Shown: positions 36,214 to 45,465 of the stretch, in pieces
How the letters are laid out: each line of letters opens with the position of its first letter
Numbering within the stretch: position 1 is the stretch's first letter
Source: Stenotrophomonas sp. PS02298
Lineage (GTDB): Bacteria > Pseudomonadota > Gammaproteobacteria > Xanthomonadales > Xanthomonadaceae
DNA length: 46,651 bases
Direction of reading: 5' to 3'
Assembly (NCBI RefSeq): GCF_029959445.1
Contig: NZ_JASCOR010000014.1
Span: 1-46,651, forward strand
Notes under the pieces: generated by a model
Told to the model about the DNA's origin: nothing
Databases searched by the model: none
What the model saw: only the letters and a program-made list of their open reading frames with translations
Translations under genes and position numbers: made by a program

Positions 36214-39200
36214 TCAGAACGCCTTGCTCACGTTGACGTACCAGTAGCGCGGGTTGGCCTGGTAGACACCCGACGGGTAACCGAACACATCGTCGGAGAT
36301 CGGCGGGCGCTTGTTGGCGATGTTGTTGGCACCGACCTTGACCGCCACGTTGTTGAGCCAACCTTCGCGTGCGAAGTCGTACTTGACGAAGGCATTGGCC
36401 AGCGTCTGCGACTTCACCGTCCACGGCGTGCCATCGGCCAGGGTCAGGCCATTCTCGACGTAGGAGCTGGCATAACGCGCGCTCGCGCCCACCGACAGCT
36501 GCTGGTAACGCCAGGTCAGCGTGCCGGACCACTTCCATTCCGGGTTGCCGCCATTGCCGATCAGGTCACCGCCACCGGTGATGCGGATCGACGGATCCAC
36601 CAGTCCTGCGGACTTGGCATCTTCCAGCGCCTGCAGTGCCGGCGAACGCTGGCGGTAGAACTCGATCAGGTGGGTACCGGTAACCGAAAGATCGAAGCGG
36701 CCGATCGCGGTTTCCGGCGAGTTCCAGCTGAAGTTGTAGTCAACGCCACGCAGGGTCTGCGGCTCCAGGTTGACGTACTGGTCGGTGACGTACAGCACCT
36801 TGCCGGCAGCAGCCAGACCGGTGCCGGCGAAGCGGGCGATGTCGTCAGCGGTCGCATCTGCACGCACCACCGCCGAGTTGCTACCGCCCTGCTGGCGCAG
36901 CATGTAGTCCAGGATCAGCGCATTGCCTTCGCCGAACAGGCCGATGATGCCCTCCTGCTCGTACTTGTAGTAATCGACGGCGAAGGTGAAGCGACCGTAG
37001 TTTTCCGGGATGAAGCGCGGCTGGAAGACCAGGCCGGCGCTGGTGTTGGTCGAGGTTTCCGGCTTCAGGTCCGGGTTGCCCGAGCGACGCGCGGTGGTGG
37101 AGTAGCTGTAGCCGCCGCAGTTGGCGAACGCCGGCTGTGCACCGCTGCGCTTGTCCGCCTCGCACTGGATGTAGTCGGTGCGGGTGTTGGAACGGCTGAC
37201 CACCGTGGCGTTGATCTGCTCCAGGTTGGGCGCACGGAAGCCCTTGGCCCAGGACGAACGCAGGGTCAGTCCGTCAAACACCTGCCAGCCCAGCGCGAGC
37301 TTCGGCTTGGCGACATTGCCGAAATCGTTGTAGCGCTCGGCGCGGCCGGCCACCTGCAGGTCCAGCGAGCGCACCAGCGGGATGTTCATTTCCGGCGACA
37401 CCAGTGGCACCGAGAACTCGGCGAACAGACCCGCGACAGTGCGCGAGCCATAGGTGTCCGGGGTCGGGCTGACGCCGTACATGTCGCTGGGATAGGCAAC
37501 GCCAGTGATCGCATCGGTGAAGGTCACCGAACCATCGACGCGTGCATCACGGTCATCGCGCTGGGTTTCGTGGCGCACTTCCAGGCCCGCGGCCATGCCG
37601 ACATCGCCGGCCCAGGTCTTGAACAGATCCGCGCGCGAGGCCTTGAAGTCCCACAGGAACAGCTCGGTCTTGCTCTGGCGCTGCGCCTTGTAGAAGAACT
37701 GGTCCAGCTTGTCCCAGTCATTGCAGCCGCCGCAGAACGGGTTGTAGGCCGACGCAGTTGGATTGGCCAGGGCCTGCTGGAACAGCGACATGCTCACTGC
37801 ATCCTGGGTGTCCTTGACCCTGGCTGCCGAGTACAGCGCAGCGCTTTCCCAGTCAAAGCCGTAGTGGAAGCCACGCAGGCCGGCCAAGGCACGCACCTGG
37901 GTGTTGTTGACCTCGATGCGGGTCGGCCGCTCGAAGCGGTAGCTGGTGATGGTCACCGGCACGCCGTTGGCGTCGATGTTCAAACCCTGCAGGCGGTTCG
38001 GGTTGAGCGAGCCGTCGGGCAGGTACATCGCGCCGAAGGGGTTCCAGTAGTTGCTGGCTGCCACCGTCATCGGCAAGGCGGTGATGGTGTTGACGCCGTT
38101 CTGCAGGCTGTAGGCGCGCGAGTTGTAGATGCCAGCCTCGCTGAAGAACGACAAGCCGTTATCGAAATCATGTTTGCCGGTGACGAACAGGTTCAAACGA
38201 CGCACATCCGGGCTGATCGACAGCGGATATTGGCCCTGCTGGTTGTCGCGCAGGTTGGCGTCGGCACCGGAAGTCGCCTTGCTGCCGGACTGCACGCACA
38301 GGCCATCGGCAATGGTCGCCGCGCAACCGCTGTTGCTGGTGGGCTGCACATGGAAGGCACCGGCGGTGGTGGTCAACCAAGTACCGTTCTGCGACACGCG
38401 CGGGCCAACCACGGTGAAGTTGCCCCACGGGCTGTTGGTGTTGCGGTTGTCGGTGCCGGCCAGGCCTTCAAACGGCGTGCCGAGGAAGTCGGCCGCACGG
38501 TTACCGTTTTTGGTCCAGTCCTGGTCCAGCGAGTTCAAGCCGGTGGTGTTGTAGTAATTGAAGGCGATGGTGATGTTGGAGCGCAGGTCTTCGGAGTTCT
38601 TGCCCCACATGCCGTTGACGCCGATATCGCGCAGGTCGGTGCCTTCACCGAAGCCCTTCTGCACGCTGATGGTGCCACCGTCCATGTCATCGCGCAGGAC
38701 GTTGTTGACCACGCCAGCCACCGCATCGGTGCCGTAGATGGCGGCCGCGCCGTCCAGCAGCACTTCAACGCGACGCAGGTTGGACACCGGCACCGCATTG
38801 GCGTTGTAGGTCAGCACCGGTACCAGATTGCCGTCGGCCTGGCTGGTGGGGTGCACCACGGTGCGGCGGCCGTTGATCAGCAGCAAGGTATTGCCGACGC
38901 CAAGGCCGCGCAGGTTGACCGAGGCGATGTCGCCGCGGGCGTAGTTGGAGCTGTTGCCGCCATTGGTGCCACTGAACGAGACATCGCCCATCTGCGGGAT
39001 GGAGCGGTACAACTCGTCGCCGGACACGGCGCCGGTTGCCTCGATCTGCTCGGCCTGCAAGGTCGCCACCGGCAGGATCGCGGCGGTCTTGGCGCCCTTG
39101 ATCTGGCTGCCGACCACGGTGATCTGGTCCAGCGTGCTGACGCTGGGGCTGGCCGCTGCTGGCGCGGGTTCAGCGGCTTCCTGCGGCGCAGCCGGAGCTG

Positions 39201-39579
39201 CAGCCTGCCCTGCGGCCAGACCGCCCAATCCACCGAGCGAGGCCAACATCGGCGTGGCCGCGCGCAGGGTAATGGTGCGGCCGTCGTCCGAGGCCACGCT
39301 CAGGCCGGTGCCGGTGAGCAGACGGGCCAGCGCCTGGCGCGGCTCCATCTGCCCTTTCAACTCGGCCACTTCAATGCGCTGGGCGCCACCTGAATGCGCC
39401 GGGGCGATGATCTGCACGCCGGCCTGGCGGGCGAACTCCGGCAATACATCCTCGATGCTGCCGGCCTGAAGATCGAACTGTGGTGGCGCTGCCAGCGCCG
39501 GAACGGAGGCGCACAGCGCCACAACTGCCAGACCGCCGCGGATAGCGCTTGCAAGCGGCAACAACTTGAATGAACGCAT
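36214..39579 (-). CDS. TonB-dependent receptor with STN signalling domain
   Basis: 1121 residues from the ATG at 39579, preceded by GGGGA; earlier in-frame codons are not receptor sequence. A signal peptide ends near residue 30 (PALAA). The STN domain (about 33-108), FDLQAGSIEDVLPEFARQAGVQI through GRTITLRA, is the signal output to FecR. An Ala/Pro linker follows, then the plug (about 145-300) with DQITVVGSQIKG, VNLRGLGVGNTLLLINGRRTV and RRVEVLLDGAAAIYGTDAVAGVVN. The barrel runs to the C-terminal YWYVNVSKAF, with the aromatic last residue typical of outer-membrane proteins. It resembles the large receptors of xanthomonads used for organic substrates rather than siderophores. The substrate is unknown. 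It heads the operon, unlike fecIRA where the sigma comes first. Confidence 0.95.
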   Translation of the reverse strand: MRSFKLLPLASAIRGGLAVVALCASVPALAAPPQFDLQAGSIEDVLPEFARQAGVQIIAPAHSGGAQRIEVAELKGQMEPRQALARLLTGTGLSVASDDGRTITLRAATPMLASLGGLGGLAAGQAAAPAAPQEAAEPAPAAASPSVSTLDQITVVGSQIKGAKTAAILPVATLQAEQIEATGAVSGDELYRSIPQMGDVSFSGTNGGNSSNYARGDIASVNLRGLGVGNTLLLINGRRTVVHPTSQADGNLVPVLTYNANAVPVSNLRRVEVLLDGAAAIYGTDAVAGVVNNVLRDDMDGGTISVQKGFGEGTDLRDIGVNGMWGKNSEDLRSNITIAFNYYNTTGLNSLDQDWTKNGNRAADFLGTPFEGLAGTDNRNTNSPWGNFTVVGPRVSQNGTWLTTTAGAFHVQPTSNSGCAATIADGLCVQSGSKATSGADANLRDNQQGQYPLSISPDVRRLNLFVTGKHDFDNGLSFFSEAGIYNSRAYSLQNGVNTITALPMTVAASNYWNPFGAMYLPDGSLNPNRLQGLNIDANGVPVTITSYRFERPTRIEVNNTQVRALAGLRGFHYGFDWESAALYSAARVKDTQDAVSMSLFQQALANPTASAYNPFCGGCNDWDKLDQFFYKAQRQSKTELFLWDFKASRADLFKTWAGDVGMAAGLEVRHETQRDDRDARVDGSVTFTDAITGVAYPSDMYGVSPTPDTYGSRTVAGLFAEFSVPLVSPEMNIPLVRSLDLQVAGRAERYNDFGNVAKPKLALGWQVFDGLTLRSSWAKGFRAPNLEQINATVVSRSNTRTDYIQCEADKRSGAQPAFANCGGYSYSTTARRSGNPDLKPETSTNTSAGLVFQPRFIPENYGRFTFAVDYYKYEQEGIIGLFGEGNALILDYMLRQQGGSNSAVVRADATADDIARFAGTGLAAAGKVLYVTDQYVNLEPQTLRGVDYNFSWNSPETAIGRFDLSVTGTHLIEFYRQRSPALQALEDAKSAGLVDPSIRITGGGDLIGNGGNPEWKWSGTLTWRYQQLSVGASARYASSYVENGLTLADGTPWTVKSQTLANAFVKYDFAREGWLNNVAVKVGANNIANKRPPISDDVFGYPSGVYQANPRYWYVNVSKAF

Positions 39580-39631
39580 TGATGAATCCCCAGAAAATGA
39601 CGCGAATGACGGCAACCTCTGCCCCCTGCAT

Positions 39632-39658
39632 GACTCGATGCATGACCGCGCCGGTTCC
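39632..39658 (-). promoter_or_regulatory. Possible ECF-type promoter of the TonB receptor operon
   Basis: On the minus strand GGAAC is followed after 17 bases by GAGTC, ending about 53 bp before the receptor start codon. GGAAC-type -35 boxes are common in ECF promoters. The -10 match is weak, so this is only a candidate. Confidence 0.25.
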
Positions 39659-39764
39659 GCCATCCCTCCGTCATATTGGCTGATCTGGCAGCCCTGTACC
39701 CAACAGGCCGCCATACGCCGTAGTATTCTTGGGAGATAAGCTCAGGACCCGAGGACCACGCCCC

Positions 39765-40241
39765 ATGCGTTTTCGCCCCCAGTACGCCTTGATGGCCGTA
39801 CTCGCACTTGTACTTACCGCCTGCGGCAATGGCCCGGTGAAGCGCGTCTCCGAACCGGCTGCCAGCATCCAGCAGCTGAGCGTCGGCAACGACGGCAACT
39901 GGGAAGTGGAACTGCGCCTGCGCAACTACAGCTCGATGCCGATGCGTTTCGACAACGTGTCGCTGGCAGTGAAGGTTGGCGATGAAGCCGCCGGCACGCT
40001 CAACGCCAGCCCGGCGCTGTCGATCGGCCCGGAATCGGCCGACGTCATCAAGGTCCGCCTGCAGCCATCGTCCTCGGCGCGCATCGTCGTGGCCGATGCG
40101 CTGGCCGGTGGTCGCTCGCTGTTCTACGAACTGGAAGGCAGCGTCAGCGCCACCCCGGAAGAAAAGAAGCAACGCAGTTTCGACATCAAATCGCGCAACA
40201 GCCTCAACCAGGCACCGGGCCTGCCCGGCGTGCTGCGCTGA
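39765..40241 (+). CDS. LEA14-like (water-stress/WHy domain) lipoprotein
   Basis: 158 residues from the ATG at 39765, which follows CCGAGGACC. The lipobox is VLTAC. The mature domain has the LEA type 2 pattern: PAASIQQLSV, then WEVELRLRNYSSMPMRFDNVSLAVKVGDEAAG and the IGPESADVIKVRL strand. Such domains are found in desiccation-related and unknown envelope proteins. It is 37 bp before an acyl-CoA dehydrogenase gene, so they may share a transcript. Divergent from the TonB receptor. Confidence 0.8.
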   Translation: MRFRPQYALMAVLALVLTACGNGPVKRVSEPAASIQQLSVGNDGNWEVELRLRNYSSMPMRFDNVSLAVKVGDEAAGTLNASPALSIGPESADVIKVRLQPSSSARIVVADALAGGRSLFYELEGSVSATPEEKKQRSFDIKSRNSLNQAPGLPGVLR

Positions 40242-40278
40242 TCCCCCATCCGTTCCCGCATCGTTCGAGAGCCGTCTG

Positions 40279-42069
40279 ATGAGCAACTACAAAGCCCCTG
40301 TTACCGACCTCCGTTTCGCCCTGCACGACGTATTGAAGGCCGAGTCCCTGTTTGCATCGTTGGGTTTCGAAGACGCCACCGCCGACCTGATCGACGCGGT
40401 GCTTGAAGAAGCCGGCCGCTTCAGTACCAGCGTGCTTGCCCCGCTCAATGCGGTGGGCGACCAGACCGGTTGCAAGCTCGACAAGGCCACCAACGAAGTC
40501 ACCACCGCACCCGGCTTCAAGGAAGCCTATGCACAGTTCGTCGAAGGCGGCTGGACCGGCCTGACCGCGTCGCCGGATTTCGGCGGCCAGGGCATGCCGG
40601 AAACCATGGGCATGGCCTTGAGCGAAATGGTGTCCTCGGCCAACCTGGCCTGGAGCCTGTTCCCGATGCTGTCGCACGGCGCTGTTGAAGCGCTCAAGCA
40701 CTACGGCGAAGACTGGCAGAAGGAAGCCTTCCTCAAGCCGCTGGTGGCCGGCAACTGGACCGGCACCATGTGTCTGACCGAGCCGCACGCCGGCACCGAC
40801 CTGGGCCTGCTCAAGACCCGCGCCGAGCCGAACGCCGACGGCAGCTATTCGATCACCGGCACCAAGATCTTCATCACTGCCGGCGAGCACGACCTCGCCG
40901 ACAACATCGTGCACCTGGTGCTGGCCAAGCTGCCCGACGCCCCGGCTGGCCCGAAGGGCATCTCGCTGTTCGTCACCCCGAAGTACAAGGTCGACCGCGA
41001 CGGCAAGCAGGGCGAGCGCAATGAACTGCATTGCGGCGCGCTGGAACACAAGATGGGCATCCACGGCTCGTCCACCTGCGTGATGAACTTCGACGGCGCC
41101 CAGGGCTACCTCGTCGGCCAGCCGCACAAGGGCCTGCAGGCGATGTTCGTGATGATGAACTCCGCCCGCCTCGGCGTTGGCGTGCAGGGCCTGGCGCAGT
41201 CCGAGCGTGCCTACCAGGGCGCACTGGCCTATGCCCGCGAGCGCCTGCAGTCGCGCGCCCCCAAGGGCGCCGTGCAGCCAGACAAGCCGGCCGACCCGAT
41301 CATCGCCCAGCCCGATGTGCGCCGCATGCTGCTGACCACCAAGGCACTGACCGAAGGTGGCCGCCTGCTCGCCGCACACGCTTACACCCAGCTCGATGCC
41401 GCACACAGCAGCAGCGATGCGCAGGCGCGCGCCGACGCCGATACGCTGGTCAGCTTCCTCACCCCCATCGTCAAGGCCTGCCTGACCGAGTGGAGCATCG
41501 AGGCGACTTACAACGGCCAGCAGGTGTTCGGCGGCCACGGCTACATCGCCGAGCACGGCATGGAGCAGTACGCCCGTGATGCCCGCATCACCACGTTGTA
41601 TGAAGGCACCACCGGCATCCAGGCGCTGGACCTGATCGGCCGCAAGACCGCCGCCTCGCAGGGCGCCGGCCTGAAGTTGTTCCTGGCCGAGATCGAGCAG
41701 TTCATCGCCGCCAATGCCAGCAACCCTGCCGTGGCCGAGTTCCTGCCGGTGTTGGGCGGCAAGGCCAAGGAATGGGGCAAGCTGACGATCGACGTGCTGC
41801 AGCGCGCCGCCGCCAACCCGGAAGAACTGGGCGCAGCGAGTTGGGATTACCTGTTCTACAGCGGCTACATCGCCGTGGCCTACTGGTGGGCCCGTTCGGT
41901 GGTCGCCGCACAGGCATCCAGCCACCCGGAAGCCTTCAAGCAGGCCAAGCTGGAAACCGCGCGCTTCTACTACGCCCGCATCCTGCCGCGCACCCTGAGC
42001 CACGCCGCCGGCATCGCCGCTGGCGCCGACTCGCTGATGGCGATGGATTCGGTCCGCTTCGGCGACTGA
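40279..42069 (+). CDS. Acyl-CoA dehydrogenase, long form with C-terminal extension
   Basis: 596 residues. FAD-dependent alpha,beta-dehydrogenation of an acyl-CoA. N-terminal YKAPVTDLRFALHDVL, then CLTEPHAGTDLG and ITGTKIFITAGEHDL of the flavin site, FGGHGYIAEHGMEQYARDARI, and the putative catalytic Glu in YEGTTGIQALDL. The extra C-terminal helical domain places it with the AidB/DmdC-like long dehydrogenases rather than the 380-residue type. Start ATG at 40279. Chain length of its substrate cannot be told. A repeat-rich gap follows. Confidence 0.93.
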   Translation: MSNYKAPVTDLRFALHDVLKAESLFASLGFEDATADLIDAVLEEAGRFSTSVLAPLNAVGDQTGCKLDKATNEVTTAPGFKEAYAQFVEGGWTGLTASPDFGGQGMPETMGMALSEMVSSANLAWSLFPMLSHGAVEALKHYGEDWQKEAFLKPLVAGNWTGTMCLTEPHAGTDLGLLKTRAEPNADGSYSITGTKIFITAGEHDLADNIVHLVLAKLPDAPAGPKGISLFVTPKYKVDRDGKQGERNELHCGALEHKMGIHGSSTCVMNFDGAQGYLVGQPHKGLQAMFVMMNSARLGVGVQGLAQSERAYQGALAYARERLQSRAPKGAVQPDKPADPIIAQPDVRRMLLTTKALTEGGRLLAAHAYTQLDAAHSSSDAQARADADTLVSFLTPIVKACLTEWSIEATYNGQQVFGGHGYIAEHGMEQYARDARITTLYEGTTGIQALDLIGRKTAASQGAGLKLFLAEIEQFIAANASNPAVAEFLPVLGGKAKEWGKLTIDVLQRAAANPEELGAASWDYLFYSGYIAVAYWWARSVVAAQASSHPEAFKQAKLETARFYYARILPRTLSHAAGIAAGADSLMAMDSVRFGD

Positions 42070-42347
42070 TCCAACAGCAAAAGCAGGGCAAAGCTCCCCT
42101 CATCCGCCCCTTCGGGGCACCTTCTCCCGCAAACGGGAGAAGGGAACGATCAGGAAAGCCTGCGACCCTGAAGCCCCTCTCCCGCGTGCGGCAGAGGGGT
42201 TGGGGTGAGGGCAGCTTCTGCTTCTGTCCCCTCCCCTGCGCCGAAGGCGGAGGGGAGGGCTGGGGAGGGGTAAGCTCTCAGGCGTCCGAAACACCCCCAG
42301 CTTCGCGGCTCACGCCGCTCCCACAAAACCGCCGGCCGCCACCCGCC
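42070..42347. repeat. Stack of three repeat families after the acyl-CoA dehydrogenase gene
   Basis: 42088-42147 is a family A repeat with a CTTCTCCCG-CAAA-CGGGAGAAG stem. 42173-42214 is family B (CCCCTCTCCCGCGTGCGGCA then GAGGGGTTGGGGTGAGGG). 42228-42259 is another hairpin (CCCCTCCCCTGCGCC then GAAGGCGGAGGGGAGGG). 42299-42326 is a single REP arm (AGCTTCGCGGCTCACGCCGC then TCCCACA). No gene is seen here. Confidence 0.8.
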
Positions 42348-42378
42348 TTTACACAAACTGTCACGCATCGTGTATAAG
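42348..42378 (+). promoter_or_regulatory. Putative sigma-70 promoter of the HNH gene
   Basis: TTTACA at 42348 (or TTACAC one base on) and TATAAG at 42373, spaced 18-19 bases, 11 bp before the ATG. The A/T-rich patch stands out in a GC-rich gap. The short leader would leave little room for a ribosome site. Confidence 0.4.
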
Positions 42379-42389
42379 CTGTTAACCCG

Positions 42390-43055
42390 ATGGAGACAGA
42401 CACTACACCGCGTAGTCTGATCGATACCGGAGCCGGGACTTCCGCTCCGACAGACGGGTTTTCACTTCCGCCCTCCCTGCACCGCCTCGGCTCCGTGCGA
42501 CTGCTGTCGCTGGATGCGCATGGCCGCGTGCTGGACTGGATCAACTGGCAGGATGCCGCCTGCCTGTATGCACGCGGCGCCGTCGCCTGGACCATGGGCG
42601 ATCCCTGCCTGCACGTACACGGCGCAATATCGCGGCTGACCGGCCTGCGCAGCGGCATGGACCTGCACCCGATCATCGCCTCGCGTGGCCACGCCCGCTC
42701 GCGCGCGATCGACCCCACGCCCAACCTCACCAATCCCGCACTGTTCGCGCGCGATGCCCAGCTCTGCCTGTATTGCGGCCAGCACTTCAGCCGCCCGCAG
42801 CTGACCCGCGACCACGTCCTGCCCGTCTCCAAGGGCGGCAAGGACACCTGGGAAAACGTCGTCAGCGCCTGCTTCCACTGCAACTCGCGCAAGAGCAACC
42901 GCACCCCGGCGCAGGCCAACATGCCGCTGCTGGCGGTGCCCTACCGGCCCAGCTGGATCGAGCATCTGATCCTGTCCAATCGCAACATCCTCGCCGATCA
43001 GATGGCCTTCCTGAAGTCGCAGTTGCCGCGCAAAGCCTTGCAACGCGGGCTCTGA
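42390..43055 (+). CDS. HNH endonuclease family protein
   Basis: 221 residues. The C-terminal HNH domain has zinc pairs CLYCG and CFHCN, the catalytic region LTRDHVLPVSKGGKDTWENVV, and SRKSNRTP, a complete set. The N-terminal 110 residues (VRLLSLDAHGRVLDWINWQDAACLYARGAVAW, then HPIIASRG) are a conserved extension found in stand-alone proteobacterial HNH proteins. There is no methyltransferase, phage or intron context. Its cellular role is not known to me. Confidence 0.88.
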   Translation: METDTTPRSLIDTGAGTSAPTDGFSLPPSLHRLGSVRLLSLDAHGRVLDWINWQDAACLYARGAVAWTMGDPCLHVHGAISRLTGLRSGMDLHPIIASRGHARSRAIDPTPNLTNPALFARDAQLCLYCGQHFSRPQLTRDHVLPVSKGGKDTWENVVSACFHCNSRKSNRTPAQANMPLLAVPYRPSWIEHLILSNRNILADQMAFLKSQLPRKALQRGL

Positions 43056-43221
43056 GCCCCACACTGCGGTCTCGCGTATTCATGCGAAACAGTCATCCAG
43101 GCTGAACACGGCCTTCAGCTTGGTGCCAAACCACCTCATCCGGCACTGATTGATGATGTGCTTTGCTTGCCCCACCCTCTCCGGACGGGGAAAATACCGT
43201 TTCGAGTGAAACGCGAAGACC

Positions 43222-45132
43222 ATGATCGACTCTGCCAGCTATCCGCGCCTGTCGCGCATCAAGACTCCCGATGACCTGCGTCTGTTCGACGAGAGCGAAC
43301 TGGGGGCCATTGCCGGCGAATTGCGCGCCTACCTGATCGAATCGGTGGGCAAGAGCGGCGGTCACTTCGCGGCAGGCCTGGGCGTGATCGAGCTTACCGT
43401 TGCCCTGCACTATCTGTATGACACCCCGGTCGATCAGCTGGTGTGGGACGTGGGCCACCAGACCTACCCGCACAAGATCCTCACCGGTCGTCGCGACAGC
43501 ATCCACACCGTCAAGCAGAAGGACGGCGTTGCGCCGTTCCCCAAGCGTGAGGAAAGCGAGTTCGACACCTTCGGCGTCGGCCACTCCTCGACCTCGATCT
43601 CCGCCGCACTGGGCATGGCCATCGCGCGCCAGCGCCAGGGCGATGACCGCAAGGTGATCGCGGTGATCGGCGACGGCGCGATGACCGCCGGCATGGCGTT
43701 TGAAGCGCTGGCCCACGCAGGCGGCATGGACGACGAGCCGAACGTGCTGGTCATCCTCAACGACAACAACATGTCCATCTCCGAAGCCGTCGGTGGACTG
43801 ACCAAGATGCTGGGCCGGGCAACCGCCAGCCGCACGCTCAACGCCCTGCGCGAGAGCGGCAAGAAGATCCTCGGCGACAAGCGCCACAGCCCGCCTGCGC
43901 GCTTCGTGAAGCGCTGGGAAGAACAGTGGAAAGGCATGTTCGTGCCGTCCACCGCCTTCGAGCAGATGGGCTTCCATTACACCGGCCCGATCGATGGCCA
44001 TGACCTGCCGCTGCTGGTATCGACCCTCAAGCACCTGAAGGATGCCAAGGGCCCGCATCTGCTGCACATCATGACCACCAAGGGCAAAGGCTACGAGCCG
44101 GCCGAGGACGACCAGATCGGCTACCACGCCGTCGGACCGTTCGACCCGAGCAAGGGCCTGCCGGAAAAAGGCGCACCCAAGAAGCCGACCTATACCGATA
44201 TCTTCGGCGACTGGCTGTGCGATGCCGCCGCGGCCGACCCGAAGTTGCTGGCAATCACCCCGGCCATGCGCGAAGGCTCGGGGCTGGTGCGTTTCAGCAA
44301 GGAATACCCGCAGCGCTACTTCGACGTCGCCATCGCCGAGCAGCATGCGGTGACATTGGCCGCCGGCATGGCCACACAGGGCGCCAAGCCCGTGGTCGCC
44401 ATCTACTCCACCTTCCTGCAGCGCGCTTACGACCAGCTGGTACATGACGTCGCCACCCAGGATCTGGATGTGCTGTTTGCCATCGACCGCGCCGGCGTTG
44501 TCGGCCCGGACGGCGCTACCCATGCCGGCAATCTCGACCTGAGCTACCTGCGCTGCGTGCCCAACATGGTGGTCATGGCGCCAGGCGATGAAGCCGAATG
44601 CCGACAGATGCTCAGCACCGGCCTGCAGTACAAGGGCCCGGCGGCAGTGCGCTACCCGCGCGGCACCGGTCCCGGTGCAGCCGTTGGCAAAGACCTGTCC
44701 ACGCTGGAAATCGGCAAGGCGCAGCTGCGCGTGCAAGGCAGCCGCGTCGCCATCCTCGCCTTCGGTGCCAGCGTACCGGCAGCCGAACAGGTTGGCCGCG
44801 AACTCGGCCTGAGCGTAGTCAACATGCGTTTCATCAAGCCGCTGGACAAAGCGATGCTGCTGGAGCTGGCGCGCACGCACGACGGCTTTGTCACCGTTGA
44901 AGACAACGTGGTTGCCGGCGGCGCTGGTTCGGGCGTCTCCGAATTGCTCAACGCTGAAGCCGTGCTGATGCCGATGCTGCACCTCGGCCTGCCTGACAGC
45001 TATCAGCACCACGCCAGTCGCGAAGACCTGCTGGCCGAGGCCGGGATTGATGCAGCAGGTATTCGCGTCGCCATCCTGAAGCGTTGGCCGAAGCTGCAGG
45101 ACAGCACGGCACCGTTGAGTGCGGCGAGCTGA
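43222..45132 (+). CDS. dxs: 1-deoxy-D-xylulose-5-phosphate synthase
   Basis: 636 residues. Thiamine-diphosphate enzyme that joins pyruvate and glyceraldehyde-3-phosphate, the first step of the MEP isoprenoid pathway. Visible are [20 protein letters not shown], the Mg/ThDP motif [16 protein letters not shown], the [22 protein letters not shown] loop, and the pyrimidine-domain [17 protein letters not shown] with [14 protein letters not shown]. The ATG at 43222 is preceded by CGAAGA. A strong terminator follows. Confidence 0.98.
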   Translation: MIDSASYPRLSRIKTPDDLRLFDESELGAIAGELRAYLIESVGKSGGHFAAGLGVIELTVALHYLYDTPVDQLVWDVGHQTYPHKILTGRRDSIHTVKQKDGVAPFPKREESEFDTFGVGHSSTSISAALGMAIARQRQGDDRKVIAVIGDGAMTAGMAFEALAHAGGMDDEPNVLVILNDNNMSISEAVGGLTKMLGRATASRTLNALRESGKKILGDKRHSPPARFVKRWEEQWKGMFVPSTAFEQMGFHYTGPIDGHDLPLLVSTLKHLKDAKGPHLLHIMTTKGKGYEPAEDDQIGYHAVGPFDPSKGLPEKGAPKKPTYTDIFGDWLCDAAAADPKLLAITPAMREGSGLVRFSKEYPQRYFDVAIAEQHAVTLAAGMATQGAKPVVAIYSTFLQRAYDQLVHDVATQDLDVLFAIDRAGVVGPDGATHAGNLDLSYLRCVPNMVVMAPGDEAECRQMLSTGLQYKGPAAVRYPRGTGPGAAVGKDLSTLEIGKAQLRVQGSRVAILAFGASVPAAEQVGRELGLSVVNMRFIKPLDKAMLLELARTHDGFVTVEDNVVAGGAGSGVSELLNAEAVLMPMLHLGLPDSYQHHASREDLLAEAGIDAAGIRVAILKRWPKLQDSTAPLSAAS

Positions 45133-45159
45133 GCTGGACTCCAATTTGCGACTATCCCG

Positions 45160-45195
45160 AAATCCGATGCCAGCCCCCTGGCATCGGATTTTTCT
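45160..45195 (+). terminator. Rho-independent terminator of dxs
   Basis: AAATCCGATGCCA - short C-rich loop - TGGCATCGGATTT followed by TTTCTTT. The 13-bp stem is identical to that of the suhB terminator. Confidence 0.92.
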
Positions 45196-45298
45196 TTGTG
45201 GGAGCGGCGTAAGCAGCGAAGCAAAAGCACCATCCGGCGATACGAAAACTGGCTGCTCGCGCCATCCCAGCTTCGCGACTTACGCCGCTCCCACAAAC
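45195..45298. repeat. REP pair in inverted orientation
   Basis: Arm 1 (45195-45222) TTTGTGGGAGCGGCGTAAGC then AGCGAAGC. Arm 2 (45269-45298) CAGCTTCGCGACTTACGCCG then CTCCCACAAA. It directly abuts the dxs terminator. Confidence 0.88.
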
Positions 45299-45309
45299 CA
45301 GCAACACCG

Positions 45310-45409
45310 TAGCCCGGGTAAGTGCAGCACACCCGGGCAAATCATTCTCCAGCGGCCTCTCAGATCACCGCGAACTGCCCCGGGTGCGCTCCCGCTTACC
45401 CGGGCTACT
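45310..45409. repeat. Inverted pair of GTAGCCCGGGTAAG repeats
   Basis: Arm 1 (45310-45338) GTAGCCCGGGTAAGTGCAGC then ACACCCGGG is itself a hairpin. Arm 2 (45379-45409) ends GCTTACCCGGGCTAC, its reverse complement. This is a REP family distinct from the GGAGCGGCG type. The remaining bases to 45465 show nothing recognisable. Confidence 0.8.
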
Positions 45410-45465
45410 TGGTGTGTGCCCGCCGTCCTTGCATCAGCTCCGTGCTGCCACCTCAGCACTGCTCT

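Noticed and set aside
36112..39393. 1093-codon plus-strand open frame opposite the TonB receptor
   Set aside because: It is the antisense shadow of the receptor gene. Its translation is Gly/Val/His/Arg-rich without domains, a common effect in GC-rich DNA.
31300..39579. Operon as a classical iron-siderophore uptake system
   Set aside because: FecI/FecR similarity suggests it, but there are no siderophore, ABC or reductase genes, and the two co-oriented hydrolases fit an organic substrate better.
40204..42003. 599-codon minus-strand open frame opposite the acyl-CoA dehydrogenase
   Set aside because: Antisense shadow with low-complexity Gly/Ala/Val/His content and no start signal.
42390..43055. 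HNH protein as part of a homing intron, phage or restriction system
   Set aside because: It stands alone between metabolic genes, has a conserved proteobacterial N-terminal extension, and no methyltransferase, terminase or interrupted gene is nearby.
43093..45144. 683-codon minus-strand open frame opposite dxs
   Set aside because: Antisense shadow of dxs; no recognisable motif, and dxs itself is unambiguous.
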